Notes: generated by a model from the sequence alone, not told the origin. 35,054 bases of DNA from Paludibacteraceae bacterium (GCA_024401455.1 JAKSLA010000031.1:1-35054); one strand, 5' to 3'; shown: positions 26,520 through 34,666, counted from the first letter of the stretch. Made by a program: numbers and translations.

Positions 26520-27869
26520 TTATCTCACACGCAATTGTTGACCTTGGTTTATACGGTCAGAACGCAGGTTGTTCAAACGTTTGAGCGTCGCCACATTGAT
26601 GCCGTGTCTGCGGGCTATGCTTGAAAGCGTATCGCCCGGACGAACTACATAATAGCCACTGGCCGATGGACGCGCATTTCGAACAGGTGCTTTAGTCCCT
26701 TTCGCCCCTTTCGCTCCGCCCCTCACTCGACCATAATATGGATCATGGGCAGCCGGCACCACCACAATGCGGTTGGTATTCAACGAATCGGCCTTATAGG
26801 CTACGATGGAGTCTTTGTTTTCGATAAAACTGTTTACATACTTTTGAGGCAAGCACAACGTATAAGGCACGCCGTTGCCCGGCAAAATCTGCTGACGGTA
26901 TTGAGGATTCAATGCCTCCAACTCACACATATCAACGCCCAACACTTCGGAAATCTGTACGAAATGCAATCGGTCGCTCACCACCAATGTATCGCAAGTA
27001 ATCGGCATATCTATGGCCTGAGGACAGAAATTGTGCTCCTTATAGTACGTCATCGTGTAGGTGGCTGCGATGAAAGCAGGCACATAGCCTCTCGTCTCCT
27101 TAGGCAAGTAAGGATAAATGCCCCAATAGTCACGCTTACCGCCAGAACGCTTGATGGCTTTGTTCACATTACCAGGACCGCAGTTGTAGGCGGCGATCAC
27201 CAATGCCCAATCATTATAAATACCGTACAAATCTTTCAAATAGCGGACAGCCGCATTGGTTGCCTTGATAGGATCACGGCGCTCGTCTATCAAACTATTT
27301 CCCTCCAAACCGTAAATCTTACCCGTTGAGTACATGAACTGCCAAAGACCAGAAGCTCCGGCTCGGGAAAATGCCCTCGGATTGAGAGCCGACTCTATGA
27401 CGGGCAGATACTTCAACTCGATAGGAAGCCCTGCCGCATCGAGCGATTGCTCAAAAATCGGGAAGTAATATTTACCAGCCCCCAACATATATTCCACCTG
27501 CTTACGCTTGCGGACGGTATATAATTCGATAAAACGCTTTACTATATCATTGTAGGCCAACTCCATAATGGCAGGTATCTGACTGAGACGACGCATATAG
27601 ACACTATCGCTCAACACATGACCAACACTGTCCGACTTACAATCGCCCGTAGCCACCGACTTAAACTTGAAAACATGAAGAAGGCTATCGAGATTCATAT
27701 CGATATCTGTGACTTCGTCCACCGAATCATTTTCATAAAGAGAATCAACCACGGCAATCGTAGATTCCACACTCTCCACAGTTTCTACTTCTACAGCCTT
27801 CGCCCTTGCCGCAAATGATAATGAAAAACACGAAACCCATAATAGAATGGGTAAACACAAATACTTCAT
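26520..27869 (-). CDS. mltD: Membrane-bound lytic murein transglycosylase D (SLT domain plus LysM)
   Basis: A 449-aa exported lytic transglycosylase that cleaves the glycan backbone of peptidoglycan. A signal peptide ends near SLSFAARA; there is no lipobox, so it is probably periplasmic despite the family name. The SLT domain has catalytic E159 (PVIESALNP), then GASGLWQFM, DERRDP, AAVRYLKDLY and AAYNCGPGNV. A spacer follows, then one C-terminal LysM (YYVVRPGDTLSSIARRHG...GQQLRVR) that binds glycan. E. coli MltD has two LysM modules; only one clear module is seen here. It is the last gene of the par cluster, after DUF5683. A conserved hairpin element lies 5-40 nt before its start. Confidence 0.94.
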   Translation of the reverse strand: MKYLCLPILLWVSCFSLSFAARAKAVEVETVESVESTIAVVDSLYENDSVDEVTDIDMNLDSLLHVFKFKSVATGDCKSDSVGHVLSDSVYMRRLSQIPAIMELAYNDIVKRFIELYTVRKRKQVEYMLGAGKYYFPIFEQSLDAAGLPIELKYLPVIESALNPRAFSRAGASGLWQFMYSTGKIYGLEGNSLIDERRDPIKATNAAVRYLKDLYGIYNDWALVIAAYNCGPGNVNKAIKRSGGKRDYWGIYPYLPKETRGYVPAFIAATYTMTYYKEHNFCPQAIDMPITCDTLVVSDRLHFVQISEVLGVDMCELEALNPQYRQQILPGNGVPYTLCLPQKYVNSFIENKDSIVAYKADSLNTNRIVVVPAAHDPYYGRVRGGAKGAKGTKAPVRNARPSASGYYVVRPGDTLSSIARRHGINVATLKRLNNLRSDRINQGQQLRVR

Positions 27870-27874
27870 AACTA

Positions 27875-27906
27875 TAAAAGGGACTCTACAAATTCCCCGA
27901 TTTTTA
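27875..27906. repeat. Hairpin element A of the par cluster (mltD leader)
   Basis: Read on the minus strand: outer stem TAAAA/TTTTA, bulge ATC, inner stem GGGA/TCCC with one extra G, loop ATTTGTAGAG. It lies just before the mltD ATG and matches element B (28818-28854) over 23 nt with one mismatch and one gap, in opposite orientation. The rest of 27907-28067 shows no gene. Confidence 0.55.
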
Positions 27907-28067
27907 ATGTTTAACCTTTAGGCGGCCTATAAACCCTTGATGCCTGACAAATCCGTCAAAAAAACACAAAGCAATTTTTTTAGAAGCCCCCTAAAATAAA
28001 TCATCTATTCAACAACTGCCTTTTTCCTTAGACAGCCACTAAGTAAGTTGAGATAGAGATACTAACC

Positions 28068-28754
28068 TCAAAAACTAATCGAACATTGAAATCCATAAAC
28101 GGAAGAACCCATCTCCATACCGTCTTTGTTTGAACCATAAGGATTTACATAAGGCTCAACACGCAAAGAAAGGTCGTCCGAAACAGAAAAATCATATAAA
28201 TGGGCGTCCACAAACGCATCCACAACGCTCACCACATAAAGGGCAGCCATACCGAAAATACTCAAATCACGGTATCGACGGTACATATCACGACGCTTCT
28301 TCAATGCGCTCTTCATCCACTCATCGCCATAGTCGGCACGATTGGGCACCAAACTCATATAACTGTTCGTCGTAGGGTCCGTATCCATTATATCGTGATA
28401 GGCATTCTTATAATCATTATACATCCTACCGTTCCACACAATCAAATAACTAAGTGTGGCAATGCCTCCGTAAAGCACCGGAACCTTCCAATAACTGCGG
28501 TTATAAATCTGGCCTAAACCAGGACAGACCAAAGCATACCAAGTAGCCTTGGCTGGATCTGGCCTAAAATCTGAAGCCGCCAATGGCGGAAGGGATGAGG
28601 GCACCAGCCCCGTCGTCGTATCAATGACGACAAAGACATCTCCGTTCGCCGTCGTAATGACCGAGTCTTGCATCTCTGCAGCCACAGCCGAACGCATGCC
28701 CCAACCGAGCAGCGAAACCAATACGAATAAATATGTATAAACTACCTTTTTCAA
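28068..28754 (-). CDS. DUF5683 family membrane protein
   Basis: A 228-aa protein of the DUF5683 family, a Bacteroidetes envelope protein of unknown function usually found with parA, parB and mltD. A signal-like segment (YTYLFVLVSLLGWGM) is followed by the core KATWYALVCPGLGQIYNRSYWKVP near residue 60, two hydrophobic segments (GGIATLSYLIVWN and IFGMAALYVVSVVDAFVDAHL) and a C-terminal beta tail ending in FQCSISF, possibly porin-like. No ATG gives a full signal peptide. I prefer a TTG at 28754; a TTG at 28865 overlapping the parB stop would add 37 atypical residues. The start is therefore uncertain. Confidence 0.8.
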   Translation of the reverse strand: MKKVVYTYLFVLVSLLGWGMRSAVAAEMQDSVITTANGDVFVVIDTTTGLVPSSLPPLAASDFRPDPAKATWYALVCPGLGQIYNRSYWKVPVLYGGIATLSYLIVWNGRMYNDYKNAYHDIMDTDPTTNSYMSLVPNRADYGDEWMKSALKKRRDMYRRYRDLSIFGMAALYVVSVVDAFVDAHLYDFSVSDDLSLRVEPYVNPYGSNKDGMEMGSSVYGFQCSISF

Positions 28755-28817
28755 CTTTATATCTATCTTTTTAAGGTGGCTCTGAAAAGAGTTCCGAGTG
28801 TCACAATCACATTTATT

Positions 28818-28854
28818 TCTTAAAATCGGTGAATTTGTAGAGGTCACCTTAAGA
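28818..28854. repeat. Hairpin element B of the par cluster (between parB and DUF5683)
   Basis: On the plus strand: outer stem TCTTAA/TTAAGA, bulge AATC, inner stem GGTGA/TCACC, loop ATTTGTAGAGG. It has the same design and nearly the same loop as element A with compensating stem changes, but opposite orientation. It lies in the presumed DUF5683 leader. Confidence 0.55.
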
Positions 28855-28861
28855 TTTCGGG

Positions 28862-29767
28862 TCAATGCTTGATGGAGTCGAATATTTCCATCAACTTCTC
28901 CAACTCTTCGTCACTGCCGAACGAGATGACCACCTTGCCTTTGCCTTTTGCATTACGCGTGAGCGCCACTTTATTGGATGGGAAGAGATCGGTCAACATA
29001 TCCCTCAACAAGAGGTATTCGTCCGAAGCGTTTTCGTCGCTTGCCGGCTTTTCGCCACTATTCTCGTCCTCATCCACCGATTGCTCCGCCATTTTGCGGA
29101 CCAACTCCTCCACCTTGCGAACGGAGAGATTATTCTTCAGAATCTGAGAATAGATATCCATCTGGTCGGCCTCGCTTACCACACTAATGAGGGCACGCGC
29201 ATGACCCATATCGATCTTCTTCTCCTTCAGGCCCATCTGGATCTCTGCCGGCAAAGTCAAAAGTCGCAAATAGTTGGAAATAGTGGCACGTTTCTTACCG
29301 ATACGCTCACTCAACTTCTCCTGCGTATAGTTACATACCTCCATCAAACTTTTGTAGGAAAGTGCAACCTCGACGGCATTCAAGTCCTCGCGTTGGATAT
29401 TCTCCACAAGGGCCATCTCCATCATCTGCTCATCCGTCGTATCACGGACATAAGCGGGAATCGTAGTCAACTCGGCTAATTTGGCCGCACGATAACGACG
29501 CTCTCCTGCAATGATAATATATTTATTATCAGCCACCTTACGCAACGTAATTGGCTGAATAACACCCAACTGACGTATAGATTCGGATAATTCGAGCAAA
29601 GCCTCCGCCTCGAAATTTTTTCTGGGCTGATCAGGATTAGGCTCAATTTCCGACAATGGAATCTCATTCAAAGAGGAGGCACCTGCCGCTACGACCTCTG
29701 ATTTCGCATCTGCACCATCTATCAAGGCGTCGAGCCCTCTACCTAAACCACTAAACTTCTTTGCCAT
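28862..29767 (-). CDS. parB: Chromosome partitioning protein ParB
   Basis: A 301-aa ParB/Spo0J protein, a CTP-dependent clamp that loads on parS sites and spreads to organise and segregate the origin region. Seen: the N-terminal ParA-activating tail (KKFSGLGRGLDALI), box with QPRKNF, the CTP-binding motif GERRYRAA (88-95), NIQREDLNAVEVA, the helix-turn-helix (YTQEKLSERIGKKRATISNYLRLL, trimmed here), and a C-terminal dimerisation domain. The start at 29767 is chosen because family members begin MAKK..GLGRGLDALI; an in-frame TTG or GTG-type extension upstream is not conserved. It is downstream of parA. I found no convincing parS site in the window. Confidence 0.96.
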   Translation of the reverse strand: MAKKFSGLGRGLDALIDGADAKSEVVAAGASSLNEIPLSEIEPNPDQPRKNFEAEALLELSESIRQLGVIQPITLRKVADNKYIIIAGERRYRAAKLAELTTIPAYVRDTTDEQMMEMALVENIQREDLNAVEVALSYKSLMEVCNYTQEKLSERIGKKRATISNYLRLLTLPAEIQMGLKEKKIDMGHARALISVVSEADQMDIYSQILKNNLSVRKVEELVRKMAEQSVDEDENSGEKPASDENASDEYLLLRDMLTDLFPSNKVALTRNAKGKGKVVISFGSDEELEKLMEIFDSIKH

Positions 29768-29781
29768 ATATCTATCTTCTA

Positions 29782-29815
29782 TCTTATGGGGCCTTTGCAA
29801 TTCCCCGTTTTTCTA
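29782..29815. repeat. Hairpin element C of the par cluster (parB leader)
   Basis: On the minus strand GGGG (29803-29806) pairs with CCCC (29788-29791) around AATTGCAAAGG, preceded by AAAAAC. It resembles elements A and B in the loop and upstream A-rich part but lacks a clear outer stem. It lies about 15-20 nt before the parB ATG. Confidence 0.4.
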
Positions 29816-29859
29816 ATTCTACATTTTTGGGATTCCTTGAGCAAGCAATCAGAAGTCCC

Positions 29860-30639
29860 TTATTTTTGACTCTCCGCTGCTGACTTCTCCACCAACTCTT
29901 TAGCCAACTGCATATAGTTTTGCGCACCTCTCGACTCTGCATCGTAAGAGATGACCGATTGACCGAAACTTGGAGCCTCACCCAACTTCACATTTCGTTG
30001 GATAATCGTCTTGAACACCATATCGCCAAAGTGACGCTGCACCTCATCTACCACTTGGTTGTTAAGACGGGTACGAGGGTCATACATGGTCAACAAGAAA
30101 CCTTCGATCTCCAACGACGTATTCAACTTGTTCTTCACGATTTTGATGGTGTTGAGCAACTTGGAGATTCCCTCCAACGCGTAATACTCACACTGCACTG
30201 GGATGATGACCGAATCACTTGACGTCAAGGCATTCAATGTTATCAAACCCAAAGAAGGAGAACAATCTATCAAGATGTAGTCGAATTCATCGCGGACGCT
30301 TGACAAAATCTTCCTCAAAAGCATCTCACGCTCCGGCATGTCCACCATCTCCAACTCTGCACCCACCAAATCAATATGGGAAGGAACAATCTTCAAGGTT
30401 TCAATCTCCGTATCGCAAATGGCTTCTCTGACATCCACATTATCCACCAAGCACTCATATATAGTGCTCTTCAGGTTCTTGACATCAAGACCTAAGCCAG
30501 ATGAGGCATTCGCTTGAGGATCGGCATCCACAATCAAGACTTTCTTTTCCATTACAGCCAAAGCAGCCGCAAGGTTAACTGTTGAAGTGGTCTTGCCTAC
30601 TCCACCCTTCTGATTTGCCAATGATATAATTTTTCCCAT
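29860..30639 (-). CDS. parA: Chromosome partitioning ATPase ParA (Soj)
   Basis: A 259-aa ParA-type ATPase that binds nucleoid DNA in its ATP form and drives origin segregation with ParB. The deviant Walker A motif KGGVGKTT is at 11-18, Walker A' is in VDADPQANASSG, and Walker B lies in YILIDCSPSLG. The length is that of chromosomal Soj proteins without an extra N-terminal regulatory domain. It is the first gene of the parA-parB-DUF5683-mltD cluster, 92 nt before parB, and has its own promoter box. Confidence 0.96.
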   Translation of the reverse strand: MGKIISLANQKGGVGKTTSTVNLAAALAVMEKKVLIVDADPQANASSGLGLDVKNLKSTIYECLVDNVDVREAICDTEIETLKIVPSHIDLVGAELEMVDMPEREMLLRKILSSVRDEFDYILIDCSPSLGLITLNALTSSDSVIIPVQCEYYALEGISKLLNTIKIVKNKLNTSLEIEGFLLTMYDPRTRLNNQVVDEVQRHFGDMVFKTIIQRNVKLGEAPSFGQSVISYDAESRGAQNYMQLAKELVEKSAAESQK

Positions 30640-30664
30640 ATCGTAAATTTTACATTCTAGATTG

Positions 30665-30672
30665 CAAATATA
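30665..30672 (-). promoter_or_regulatory. -7 box of parA
   Basis: On the minus strand TATATTTG matches TAnnTTTG, 26 nt before the parA ATG. Confidence 0.6.
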
Positions 30673-30799
30673 GCAATTTTTCCGTTACAACACTGCAAAT
30701 GTCCAATAGATTTATTTCGGAGCAGACTTTATATATACCATTGATTTTTAACCAATTAAACCAACCTCTTTTATATAATAATTTGTCATCCAAAACGTT

Positions 30800-30819
30800 A
30801 AGGGATGTGCATTTCCCTT
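30800..30819 (-). terminator. Candidate terminator of the pqqD-like/NTP/ABC operon
   Basis: On the minus strand AAGGGA pairs with TCCCTT around an 8-nt loop, then AACGTTTT. The stem is short and the T run weak, but the place (115 nt after the ABC stop, before the parA promoter) is right. A T run on the other side would make it work better on the plus strand. Confidence 0.35.
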
Positions 30820-30822
30820 TTT

Positions 30823-30909
30823 TCATACAACCAATTTGCTTCGCGATTTGAGCTTAGCCTTTTCTCCGCACAGAGGGTTTTCGCCCGCCTGAAACGTGCA
30901 TTCCTCCAT
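30823..30909 (-). CDS. Possible 28-aa peptide after the ABC exporter gene
   Basis: An ATG at 30909 opens a 28-codon frame ending at 30823, 24 nt after the ABC transporter stop and just before the candidate terminator, in the direction of the operon. It would encode a small Cys- and Lys-containing peptide (MEECTFQAGENPLCGEKAKL, then eight more residues). No clear ribosome site is seen. It is reported because it lies in the operon of a possible peptide maturation system; a chance frame of this size is common. Confidence 0.15.
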   Translation of the reverse strand: MEECTFQAGENPLCGEKAKLKSRSKLVV

Positions 30910-30933
30910 TCCCGTCCGTGGCAGGGATTATAA

Positions 30934-32574
30934 TCACCGCTCTATCTTCACCTCGGCTCCGCAAAGCTTTGCTGCCGCCTCACGATGGGTGATAAGGATC
31001 ACCGTACGGCCATTCAAATTGTCGGAAAGACGTTGCAGAAGGAGCATTTCGGTTTCGGAATCGAGCGAAGCGGTCGGCTCGTCAAGCAAAAGCAAGCCTC
31101 CTTCACGGAGCAATCCTCGGGCTACGGCTATACGCTGCGCCTGCCCTTCGCTCAACCCTGCGCCTCGCTCTCCGCAAAGCGTATTTAACCCATCGGGCAG
31201 GTCAAAGACGAAATCGGCCGCCGCCACATGCAAGGCTTCCCGCATCTCCTCTTCGGTGGCTTTCGGCTTGCCCATCAACAGGTTATCTCGGATGGTGCCA
31301 CTCATCAGCGTATTGCCCTGCGGCACATAGACCACATTGCAGCGCGTCTGCGGCGAAGCGACAACCTTCGCCTCTCCATCGTAGAATGAAACGGCTCCTT
31401 CGTCAGGTGTCAATAGGGCCAAGATCAATCGCATAAGCGTACTCTTCCCGGCTCCCGTCTCGCCCAAGACGGCGGTCAACGATCCTGGCTGAAAATCATA
31501 GGAGAATGAATCCAACACGCGGCGCGTGCCATCGGGATAGGCAAAGGAGACATTCTCCACCGCAACGCCCACACCCCCCTTCAAACGGATAGGGTCTCCT
31601 TGCGGCTCTCGTTCCATAGCGAGAAGTTCCTCCAACCGTTCGGCTGCCGTGAGGGCCTTGATGAACCCGGGCACCTCCTGACTAAGTTGCACCACAGGGC
31701 GTTGCACCTGCGCCACCAACTGCAGGAAGGCGGTCATCATGCCAAACGTCACCACCCCCTCGCGTATGCCGTAAACACCCCAGACAAAGGTGGTGACATA
31801 GCCCGCCATAAACCCGAATTGCAACGAAGCGCGCGAAAAAATGGATATATAGGAACGTGTAGATTCTAATTTGAAAAGGGAACTTTGAAGGGAACCCATC
31901 ATACCCACCACGTCGGCCGTTCGCTCCATCGTGCGGACCAACAAACGGTTTTGCAGGCTCTCTTGAACATGCGACTGTATCTTCGAATCCATCTCACGGA
32001 TGGAACGGGTCAACTCTCTTCCTCGCTTCAGATAGATTTTTCCGACAACAATGGCCAACGGCATAATGAAAAGCAGAACACCGGCCAAACGGGAATCGAG
32101 GCGAAGCAAGAAGACGAACGCCGCCACCAACTGCACCAACGTAACCAAGACCATCGGGATGGACTTGCATATCAATGTCGCCACCACCTGCGCATCCGCC
32201 TCCATACGATTGACCACGTCTCCCGTGTGCAACGTCTCACGCCCTTGCCAGCGGCTGCACAAGACTTGCTCAAATATGCGGTAACGCACATTGTTCTGGA
32301 AGCGCACCATGGTCATCGTCTCCAAACGAAGCGAGAGGTTGGAAAAAAACAACTCGGCCACGACACACGCCACCAACACCCACACCATGGAAAAAAGGTC
32401 GCCCTCTTCTACACCCGTCGCTATATCGACCAAGCGTTTGCAGATCCAGACGAAAGACAAGACCGCACCGATGTAAAGCACGCCCACCAACGCGAGCCAT
32501 GCCGAACGCCAACGGACGCCCTTGGAGGCATTCCACAGCCATTTGAGGCTTGTCATCAATTTCATTCTATTCAT
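30934..32574 (-). CDS. ABC exporter, fused permease and ATPase
   Basis: A 546-aa half-transporter of the exporter (ABCB-like) type: a six-helix permease (about 20-310), then the ATPase with Walker A GETGAGKST (371-379), signature LSEGQ (474-478, a variant of LSGGQ), Walker B LLLLDEP (D498, E499) and the switch histidine in ILITHRE. Two copies should form the working pump. There is no N-terminal C39 peptidase domain, so it would not itself trim a leader peptide. It is the third gene of an operon with a nucleotidyltransferase (21 nt gap) and a PqqD-like protein, which suggests export of a small modified product. The substrate is unknown. Confidence 0.9.
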   Translation of the reverse strand: MNRMKLMTSLKWLWNASKGVRWRSAWLALVGVLYIGAVLSFVWICKRLVDIATGVEEGDLFSMVWVLVACVVAELFFSNLSLRLETMTMVRFQNNVRYRIFEQVLCSRWQGRETLHTGDVVNRMEADAQVVATLICKSIPMVLVTLVQLVAAFVFLLRLDSRLAGVLLFIMPLAIVVGKIYLKRGRELTRSIREMDSKIQSHVQESLQNRLLVRTMERTADVVGMMGSLQSSLFKLESTRSYISIFSRASLQFGFMAGYVTTFVWGVYGIREGVVTFGMMTAFLQLVAQVQRPVVQLSQEVPGFIKALTAAERLEELLAMEREPQGDPIRLKGGVGVAVENVSFAYPDGTRRVLDSFSYDFQPGSLTAVLGETGAGKSTLMRLILALLTPDEGAVSFYDGEAKVVASPQTRCNVVYVPQGNTLMSGTIRDNLLMGKPKATEEEMREALHVAAADFVFDLPDGLNTLCGERGAGLSEGQAQRIAVARGLLREGGLLLLDEPTASLDSETEMLLLQRLSDNLNGRTVILITHREAAAKLCGAEVKIER

Positions 32575-32595
32575 CTAAAAGAGTTTTGAAAGAGG

Positions 32596-33705
32596 TCATC
32601 TCATATGACGCCAGTCCAAAAAGAAATGCTTGACACCTAATTTCAAGAAAAAGAAATAGTAGAGTATCACCTCACGAGGATAAAAGGGCACGATGTCGCT
32701 AATCATTTTAGTGACACGCCAATACATGTTCACCTTACCGATGATGTAGCCCTTCGGACGTGGTTTCCTACGGCCGAAATTGCCCTCCATCAATATGATA
32801 TTCAGTAATTTATTAGTATAAGAAAGGGGAACTTCCTGTGCGTGAGGGAAATCCGTCCACGACATGTTCAAACAGCGGACCGCTAAAGAGGCGAAGAGGT
32901 TCCAAACCGGAGCAAAGCCGAACGCTTCCAAATTTTGGCGCAACTTCTCCTCATCCAACTGAGAGGCGAAACGATGCATATAGAGAGCCCAGTCGCTCAC
33001 ATGGCGCAGGCCGATGCCCGTGGAGATGAAATGGTCCCAAAGGTGAAGAAGAATGTAGATAGCATCATACTCCACAGGAGGAAGGAGGACCTTTACGCCG
33101 CACACTTCCATCGTGCGGAAGTCGCCATGTTCCAACTGCTGGACGATCCAATTCTGTAGGCGCTTATCGTTGAAAGGGGTATAGACATGTTCCGTCTCAT
33201 AGTGCAGTTCGATATTGACACCTTCGTATTCGAAGGAGAAGTGTTTCTCCGACTGATGGAATCTGGTGGCACCCGTCAACTGAAGGACAACCGAGTCGAG
33301 GCGCGACTGGCAATCCTTCGGGATGTAGATATCGATGTCGCCGCACTGGCGCATGAAAGGATTCGGGTAATTGGAGACCAAGCCCTGCCCTTTTAGCAAT
33401 ACGCCATTGATTCCTTCACGTTGCAGAATCGTATAGACCTCGGCCAACACTTCATTCAAGCGTGCATGGTTCCTGACATTAAAAGACAAATCCCGGTGAA
33501 GTCTTCCCATTATGTCCTGAGAGGGCTGCAATTCGCTTGGAAGGGCGGCAACGGCTTCCGCCACGACACCGACCACCGTTTGGTGATGGGCCATAGCAAC
33601 CACTTTGTTCCAATCGATAGGGGCACGCAAAAGGCTACCATCGGCAGGAGATTGCCAAAGGCCACAACGGAGCAGTTCGAAGAAGGCTGTAAGTTCGGGC
33701 GTCAT
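32596..33705 (-). CDS. Nucleotidyltransferase family protein (NTP_transf_5-like)
   Basis: A 369-aa cytoplasmic protein resembling the NTP_transf_5 group (PF14907). It carries the characteristic block VLLKGQGLVSNYPNP, then MRQCGDIDIYIP; the GDID at 122-125 supplies the two metal-binding aspartates of the nucleotidyltransferase fold. Helical regions flank the fold. Homologues occur beside PqqD-like proteins and ABC exporters, including in some lasso-peptide and other peptide clusters, where such proteins are thought to modify the product or serve as kinases. The actual reaction is not known here. Its ATG overlaps the pqqD-like stop by 4 nt (ATGA), so translation is coupled. Confidence 0.82.
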   Translation of the reverse strand: MTPELTAFFELLRCGLWQSPADGSLLRAPIDWNKVVAMAHHQTVVGVVAEAVAALPSELQPSQDIMGRLHRDLSFNVRNHARLNEVLAEVYTILQREGINGVLLKGQGLVSNYPNPFMRQCGDIDIYIPKDCQSRLDSVVLQLTGATRFHQSEKHFSFEYEGVNIELHYETEHVYTPFNDKRLQNWIVQQLEHGDFRTMEVCGVKVLLPPVEYDAIYILLHLWDHFISTGIGLRHVSDWALYMHRFASQLDEEKLRQNLEAFGFAPVWNLFASLAVRCLNMSWTDFPHAQEVPLSYTNKLLNIILMEGNFGRRKPRPKGYIIGKVNMYWRVTKMISDIVPFYPREVILYYFFFLKLGVKHFFLDWRHMR

Positions 33706-33971
33706 TGCTGAATAAAACCTACCTTAACCCAACCCTCCAAAATTTCGGCCGCATCGGCCTTGGCGATCTCTTCATCTATCTGGTAGCGAGAGACGAGCGA
33801 AGCGGTAAGATCATCGAGCGAAAAGTCCCGCCCCTCCACCGCACGCCAAAGATAGGCGGCCGACTCGTTTAACGTCACCAACTTATTGAAATCGACAAGA
33901 CTTGCCGACTCTCCTATCACTGTAGGTCGCCCCATTACATTGCGGAGGCAAAAACCATCTATAATCTTCAT
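33702..33971 (-). CDS. PqqD-like peptide-binding protein (RiPP recognition element)
   Basis: An 89-aa protein of the PqqD family, a small winged-helix fold that binds leader peptides of ribosomally made, modified peptides (RiPPs) and presents them to enzymes. Seen: MKIIDGFCLRNVMGRPTVIG, a central block around NKLVTLNESAAYLW and a helical end (LVSRYQIDEEIAKADAAEIL...VGFIQQ), matching the family in order and length. The ATG at 33971 is chosen from family length; an in-frame extension upstream would run through the promoter box. It is the first gene of the three-gene operon. Stand-alone PqqD-like proteins also occur outside RiPP loci, so the RiPP role is an inference. Confidence 0.8.
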   Translation of the reverse strand: MKIIDGFCLRNVMGRPTVIGESASLVDFNKLVTLNESAAYLWRAVEGRDFSLDDLTASLVSRYQIDEEIAKADAAEILEGWVKVGFIQQ

Positions 33972-34027
33972 ATTCTCTTTATTTAGAGATGCAGCCCTCC
34001 CAAATGAAGACGCTGCATACATTTTGG

Positions 34028-34035
34028 CAAAGATA
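34028..34035 (-). promoter_or_regulatory. -7 box of the pqqD-like operon
   Basis: On the minus strand TATCTTTG matches TAnnTTTG, 57 nt before the pqqD-like ATG. It separates this operon from the transposase gene upstream. Confidence 0.6.
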
Positions 34036-34087
34036 GAAAATTTATCTTTTTCCCCATTGGTATTTCGATTTTTATATCGTGGCATTG

Positions 34088-34158
34088 TATGGGCGCACCT
34101 TGTGGGTGACCTTCTCGCATTTCGCCCAACGGCGGGGAATGCAATATTCATTCGAACG
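34088..34158. repeat. REP-like repeat, left copy, overlapping the transposase 3' end
   Basis: A hairpin-forming segment (GGGCGCACC, TTGT, GGGTGACC at 34091-34111), then a stretch containing CGCATTTCGC, ACGGCGGGGAA and TATTCATT. It is roughly 80% identical by eye to 34782-34852 on the other side of the RAYT gene, in direct orientation about 694 nt away. It runs into the last codons of the transposase gene. Confidence 0.7.
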
Positions 34159-34666
34159 GGATTTCCTTTTCAAATTCTTTGGCACACCAACGAACAGGAT
34201 TATTTTGGATGTATTTTATAATCCGACAATAATCCATCAAACCGCGGACAATATGTTCATAATAATTTCTTTGCCACAATCTTTTCTCGAAAGGCATCCA
34301 CAAGCCCCTCCTTACACCCGATATATATTCATTCGTTGAAATGGATTTGAACGCACCAATTACAGATGGCATAGAGATTGTCCCATCAGAAGAGGAAAGG
34401 TCAACAATGGCATGAAAATGATTGGGCATAACAACATATTGATTGATAGATAAAGATGGGTACCGTTGATGGATTTGTTCCCAACATGATTTTACCATTT
34501 CACCCGCATCGTTGAGCACCATTTTCCCATCGCATACATTGCCAAACAATGGTTGTCGGCTTTGCACACAAATGGTCACAAAATAGAGCCTCGGCTTTGC
34601 ATAATCGAACCCTTTCAATCGTATTGAATGTCGATTATAATTTCTTAATTCATTATTTATTATCAT
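34148..34666 (-). CDS. REP-associated tyrosine transposase (RAYT, IS200-like Y1 domain)
   Basis: A 172-aa member of the Y1 transposase (HUH nuclease) superfamily of the RAYT type, which cuts single-stranded REP hairpins and is linked to their spread. Seen: an N-terminal RLYFVTICVQSRQPLFG, the metal-binding HUH motif in MPNHFHAIV (H83, H85), and NYYEHIVRG with the likely nucleophile Tyr135 or Tyr136, then CRIIKYIQNNP. Length fits full RAYTs, so it appears intact. It stands alone with its own well-formed promoter and is flanked by similar repeats, which are probably its substrates. RAYTs are usually single-copy domesticated genes rather than mobile IS elements. Confidence 0.92.
   Translation of the reverse strand: MIINNELRNYNRHSIRLKGFDYAKPRLYFVTICVQSRQPLFGNVCDGKMVLNDAGEMVKSCWEQIHQRYPSLSINQYVVMPNHFHAIVDLSSSDGTISMPSVIGAFKSISTNEYISGVRRGLWMPFEKRLWQRNYYEHIVRGLMDYCRIIKYIQNNPVRWCAKEFEKEIPFE

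Noticed and set aside
28865-29479. 204-codon plus-strand frame opposite parB
   Set aside because: Antisense shadow of a well-conserved gene, with no independent support.
31885-32589. 234-codon plus-strand frame opposite the ABC permease
   Set aside because: His/Gln/Arg-rich composition typical of an antisense shadow, with no promoter or recognisable motif.
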